A stretch of 36,033 nucleotides of DNA, taken from positions 77,603-113,635 of the forward strand of contig WELA01004678.1 of assembly GCA_009602735.1 (NCBI GenBank), in the 5' to 3' direction. This document shows positions 31,694-36,033 of the stretch, one piece after another. The DNA is from Mesotaenium endlicherianum. Lineage: Eukaryota > Streptophyta > Zygnematophyceae > Zygnematales > Mesotaeniaceae. Position 1 is the stretch's first letter. Each line of letters begins with the position of its first letter. Made by a program: the position numbers and the translations under genes. The notes under the pieces were generated by a model. That model saw only the letters and a program-made list of their open reading frames with translations. It did not search any database and was not told the DNA's origin.

Positions 31694-31859
31694 GCAGGTA
31701 GGAGGGAAGGAGGAAATGAAGGGGGCTTGGCGCACGGCGAGGCTGTGGAGGTCGCGATGCCAGGCCTGGCCTACACGCCGCACGAAGAAGCGCTCCCACG
31801 CGTGCACCTTGATCGTGCGCATGAGCGCCAGGATCTCTCGCCCATGCGCCAGATCCTCT
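31694..31859 (-). pseudogene. orphan exon resembling an ABCC-type ABC transporter
   Basis: On the minus strand a GAGCAG acceptor precedes a frame reading EDLAHGREILALMRTIKVHA, then WERFFVRRVGQAWHRDLHSLAVRQA. This matches the cytoplasmic loop of ABCC/MRP transmembrane domains, where a conserved Glu...Met..K...AWE..F...V...R..EL pattern occurs. The exon may end at a GT near 31735 or run to about 31694. No other transporter exon is visible on either side: the N-terminal part should lie between 31860 and the telomere and is not there, and no nucleotide-binding domain is found downstream. It is therefore probably a fragment of a broken gene. Confidence 0.5.
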
Positions 31860-32820
31860 CTGCTCCCTCTCCCCCCCCAGCGCCCCATCCAGCCACCCAA
31901 CCACCAAAGCGAAAGAGCACCCAAATAGTTGAATGCATACCACACATGGACACAGGCGCACACACACGTAAACACACGCAGGGTGAGTCTGCATTTGTCA
32001 TCCCACGTGTCACAGCATCAGCACAGCATCTCGGAGGAGCCCGGGCAGCACAAGACGTAACGACTGCGTTGCACCCTCTCCTCCGCCATGACTGCTGCAG
32101 AGTGGCCAAGCAAACTCCAGCGCGGGGTGCCGCGCACGCCCGCTCCCAGTCCATGTATCCATGGGATCGCGGTGCATGCATCCGATTGTGGTTGCATGCA
32201 TGCGCTCGTGATGCATGCATCTGATGGGGTCCACACATTCAAGGCAACCTTCCCAGGTTTCTAATGCCAGCTGTCAGCTGTCAGCTGCCAACCAGAGCGC
32301 TGGAGAACGTTGAAAGTGCTAGCCAGGGATTCAGAGTTAAGAGTTCCAAGCTTAGAGGGTTTAGGATCTGAAGACTAGAGGGGTACAAGGGTGAAAAAGT
32401 TCTGGATTTTGTGGCCTAGGGTGGTTCAAAGGGTAGGAGGTGTATGGTAGGAGGTCGGGCCCATGCACCCGTAACAATCTTCCCGCCCTGCCTATCCTCC
32501 CTTGAGTGTGAGCTCTGAGTGAAGCTCCAGACAAAAGAAAGGGACATGTGAGTGCAGGGAAAGGGCGTGCAGTGCACACGCAGGCTTGCTACCCTCCCGG
32601 AGAGAGGGCCCAAGGTCTCTCTAAGGCCACCTTGCGCCCTCTCTCTTAGACGGGCAGAAATAACAACAGCACGACAACAGGGACTGCGGGTAGCGCACGG
32701 TCCTTTGAACCCTACTCCTAATCCTAGACCCTCAGCCCCAGATCCTAGAAGCGCAGGACAGGACAGCGGCAAAAGCATAGCAGCGGCGGCGCGTAACGCA
32801 CTGCCCCACTCTCACCCAGG

Positions 32821-32856
32821 CTCCCACGCTCCCACGCTCCCACGCTCCCACGCTCC
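32821..32856. repeat. 8-bp tandem repeat CTCCCACG x4
   Basis: Four perfect CTCCCACG units followed by a partial fifth. Confidence 0.9.
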
Positions 32857-35273
32857 TTGGCGGTTATCTAGACTTCTTTGACCTGACTTCGCTGATGATA
32901 GGCAACAACACCCAAAAGGGCCCTAAGTGCGTAACCCAGCACCCCAGCACCCTAAGCCAACGTGCCACCTGGAGGGAAAACCTCCGCCACATCAATTCTA
33001 ATGGTGGCAAGCCACCTGGCAATCCCCACGTGTGCAGGGGGGAGTGGAAGGGAACGGGGGGGATTTTGCAGCAGGTAGAGACGGGAATCAGGGATTTGGG
33101 GCTCCTGCAGAATCGTAAGCCTGAGCAAATTGCAAGCCGTGTGTGTGCTCTTAAAAGTTGCACCGACGTCCTGTTCCTTGCCTGGCTCGTACGTGCGAGA
33201 CCCTCAAAATAACTGGTGGGGAGGGGGACTGAGTATAGCTTACATGTACAAGTCACGGCGGCAGCAATCGTACGGTCCAGGACACCCCATATGCACAGTA
33301 CATATGTACATCCCGTTGTGGACATCAATTTACTCTTGCGTGAAAGTGTCTGTGTGTGCATGTACACCAGTGCATGCATATGAGTTCTGCAAGTTACCTG
33401 TAGCAAAAGTGCACCTCTTTGAATCACTTCTGCAGAATCTCCTTGTAAGTTCATTTTCTTAACTACATCTTATGTCTAGCTGTAACGCACGAGGGAGAGG
33501 GAGCTCTTTCTTGGAATGTTGAGGATGACGGCAGCCAGGCCTGCCAGGAAGGCAGATCTGACTTACAGGTAGAGCAGGAACAATGCTACGGCCAGCTTGA
33601 GGGCTAGGCTGCATCATACGTGGAAAAGCAACTGCTGTTGCCAGTAAATCTGGATGCAGCGCTTGCTCTACTGCAAACCGAGAAGTGAGTTAGTTCTGTG
33701 GCCCGCTGCACCTATATTTTCCACAGAAAGCTGGCACACCTGCTTCTATCAGTCCTGACTACTGGCCTGTTATAGGAAAAACAAAATCCAAAAGGTCTGC
33801 CAAATCAATGTCAAGTTTCACCCCGATGCTACAAACCACAATGAAGTTTGAACAAAAGAGTCGGGTCAGACGGTGTTGACACGGTGGGCCAAGCCTGGGC
33901 CAAGCTAACCGTTGCAGGAACGTCAGTGTACCAGTTGAAACTGGTTGGTACTTAATTGGTACAATTTGTGATATATTGCATCTATGTAAAAGGATATATT
34001 AGATAAAAAAGAATGAAAAGAATGGCTTTTCTTAAAGATAGGAGAAGAGTAGGAGTAGCAGTCTGCAGGGGTCTCTCTCGGTTACTTTCGACTATTCTAT
34101 TCTATCTATTCTATTATTAGGGCTATACTATTCATGCATTCTACTAATGGGGTGCTAGCTCTTTTTGTTATTTCGGTCTTTTTGGCGGAAAAAATAAACT
34201 TTTCTTATTTGGAGCCAGAAATTAATATTTTGGGCTTCTTCCAAAGAAAATCAATTTTTAGCACTTTTGGAGCGTCTTATCAATAAAATCTGAACGTTAT
34301 GGTCAAATGTCAAAGGTTCACGGTTCTTGCGATGTCGGGTGCCCTAGCCGGCGAGGAAATTCAAACGTGGTAAAGTTTTGCGACATTAATCCAAGGTCAC
34401 CCTGAGAATGCTCGTCCGCCGGAATCGTCAAAAAGCGAGCGGCTATTATGGTGCGGTGGCGCCGTTTCCACCCTTCAATGGCGGTGGAAAATCTGTTTCT
34501 GTGTAGGTGCATGTCGTGACGTTTTTCAACTGCCTATAACATGTGTCTTCCACTCGGGGCCACTAGTGCTACATTTGTCTCACCAGACCGTAACCACATC
34601 CAGCTCTGCTCCCAAGCATGAAAGAACCGTGCAGTCAACGGTATTTTCACTAACCGAAATTGCGTCCACCTTCCAACGCCCATGTACAGTCAACTTTACA
34701 ATCTATCACATCTGAAGGGTCCACAATGCAGCTCGGTAGCGATGGGAACCCGACTGGTAACCTCCGTTTCATTCCCATCTGACATACCTGTGTGCAAGTG
34801 CACCGTTTTACTTGGTTTCTTCCCCACCGGTAGGACAACGGCTTCATTATCCCACCCTCACATTGTGTGTCCAACCTTCACCAAAAGTGTAAAATGTACT
34901 TCCCTTTTCAAGGATAGGGTCATCCTACCTCGTTGCGATGGTTATGCTCCAACCCTTTCATAGATGTCACATTACCCACTTTAGTGCAATTGGCATGGCA
35001 ACCACCACATGCCTGAACATATTCTTAACTATTTAATATCATGTAATGCAATGAATACAAGCAAGGAGAAATCCTCATATTCACAGTGTTGAAACTCACT
35101 ACTATCTTCGTCCATGGCACACTCTATCACTCACACACTTGAACGAACTCAAACTCAAAACATATGATAGCACGAAAAGTACACAAGGTGCCCAACTCTT
35201 CACTTTACTGAGTTAGTTTTCTGGGTTACATTTTCTAGTCTTAAATAGCTCACTATACTCTGTGAACTCTATG

Positions 35274-35307
35274 CGCCACCCCGCCACCTTGCCACCCCGC
35301 CACCCCT
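35274..35307. repeat. 8-bp tandem repeat GCCACCCC x4
   Basis: Units gccacccc, gccacctt, gccacccc, gccacccc, directly before the inverted repeat at 35312. Confidence 0.85.
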
Positions 35308-35311
35308 AACA

Positions 35312-35352
35312 AACGTTCACGATCGTTCGTGAACGTTCACAAACGTTCACGA
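35312..35352. repeat. 11-bp perfect inverted repeat AACGTTCACGA plus a third copy
   Basis: AACGTTCACGA (35312-35322), a TCGT spacer, then TCGTGAACGTT (35327-35337), its exact reverse complement. A further direct copy AACGTTCACGA follows at 35342-35352. The element is about 600 bases from the telomere. Confidence 0.9.
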
Positions 35353-35936
35353 CATCTTCGTTGTCGTGTGAAAGTGACAACTCATAATTACTAACTTACC
35401 CGAACGACTATCAACAAATGACTAACTTACGAACCGAACTAGCTAACGATAAACCAAGCAAGGCTATCGGCACCCTGGCGTGCGTCACGTATCGACGCGA
35501 CACCCACTCGCCTAGTCACGACAAAGTAGAATTTGGAGTGTCGGTCTACGGACCATATTCCAACACACAGCATGCATGCATTCATGTACAACTTGTGTTT
35601 ACAAATCACAACGTTATATTGAACTCAAATGTCATTCTTGCTTCTTGCCCACAGGCATGCCACACCTAATGCGTGTGCATCCTCCTATCATACTGCCATA
35701 TGTTCATCTCCTTCTACAGCGCATAGGTACCTACTCGTGCTTACTGACTATCCCATTCGTATGAGATTCTCTTCCTACCATATCCTCTTATGCTTATATA
35801 GGGGAAACTCGCGTCTGCTGGACGGGGATGCTCTCCCTCCTCTTACTGGCGTCATCCTCCCCCTTCCTGCAACAAAGGGACTGAGTTGCTTTGAAGGCCA
35901 CATGTTTTCCGTGTATGTTTAACACAATCACTTTCA

Positions 35937-36033
35937 GGGTTTAGGGTTTAAGGTATAGGGTTTAGGGTTTAGGGTTTAGGGTTTAGGGTTTAGGGTTTAG
36001 GGTTAGGGTTTAGGGTTTAGGGTTTAGGGTTTA
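35937..36033 (+). repeat. telomere, (TTTAGGG)n
   Basis: Perfect TTTAGGG units run to the end of the window, with one 6-base TTAGGG unit near 36000. Degenerate units (TTTAAGGTATAGGG) occur at the inner edge, 35946-35960. The G-rich strand points outward, as expected for a right chromosome end. The TTTAGGG type is that of most land plants and many green algae. Confidence 0.97.

Larger units (their letters stand above)
31860..35935. other. telomere-proximal non-coding region
   Basis: No gene is recognised. It contains a cluster of GCATGCATC words (32178-32222), two 8-bp tandem repeats (32821-32856 and 35274-35307), an AT-rich zone (33950-34270) and an 11-bp inverted repeat close to the telomere. 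The open frames present are short and featureless. Confidence 0.4.

Noticed and set aside
1-36033. Prokaryotic-type features: operons, Shine-Dalgarno sites, CRISPR arrays, insertion sequences
   Set aside because: The window is clearly eukaryotic nuclear DNA, with introns and a telomere. No spaced direct repeats of CRISPR type and no transposase were seen; the tandem arrays found have no unique spacers.

Overview
The window is the end of a eukaryotic nuclear chromosome. The last ~95 bases are a TTTAGGG telomere array, the G-rich strand reading toward the window's right end. The genes are densely split by spliceosomal introns. A photosystem I subunit N gene (PsaN) and an animal-type cryptochrome/(6-4) photolyase are present, so a green-lineage alga (Viridiplantae) is the best guess. 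I cannot name the species. All gene models were assembled by hand from exon homology, splice signals and codon phase, with no transcript evidence.

Layout. Positions 1-5640 hold simple-sequence tracts, a GTCG-type tetranucleotide array and a ~60-bp satellite of alternating G-runs and C-runs; no confident gene is visible. A tRNA-like sequence lies at 5915-5988. From 7.5 to 28.8 kb there are six genes on strictly alternating strands, giving divergent and convergent neighbours: SWC4/DMAP1-like (-), RPF1 (+, 11 exons, 354 aa), a small 87-aa single-TM protein (-), a PPTC7/PBCP-like PP2C phosphatase (+, 11 exons, 397 aa), cryptochrome/(6-4) photolyase (-, 13 exons, 702 aa) and PsaN (+, 3 exons, 160 aa). 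Beyond PsaN the subtelomere has no complete gene. It holds one orphan exon resembling an ABCC transporter, short 8-bp tandem repeats, a perfect 11-bp inverted repeat, and the telomere.

Functions. The genes do not form one pathway. Three are housekeeping: SWC4/DMAP1 in chromatin, RPF1 in 60S ribosome assembly, and a PP2C that is probably organellar. Two relate to light: the cryptochrome/photolyase and PsaN. The clearest unusual features are G-runs (up to G15) sitting just upstream of many 3' splice sites where a pyrimidine tract is expected, a GC-AG intron in the cryptochrome gene, a PIP-box-like C-terminus on that protein, and long poly-C/poly-G tracts that coincide with both assembly gaps.
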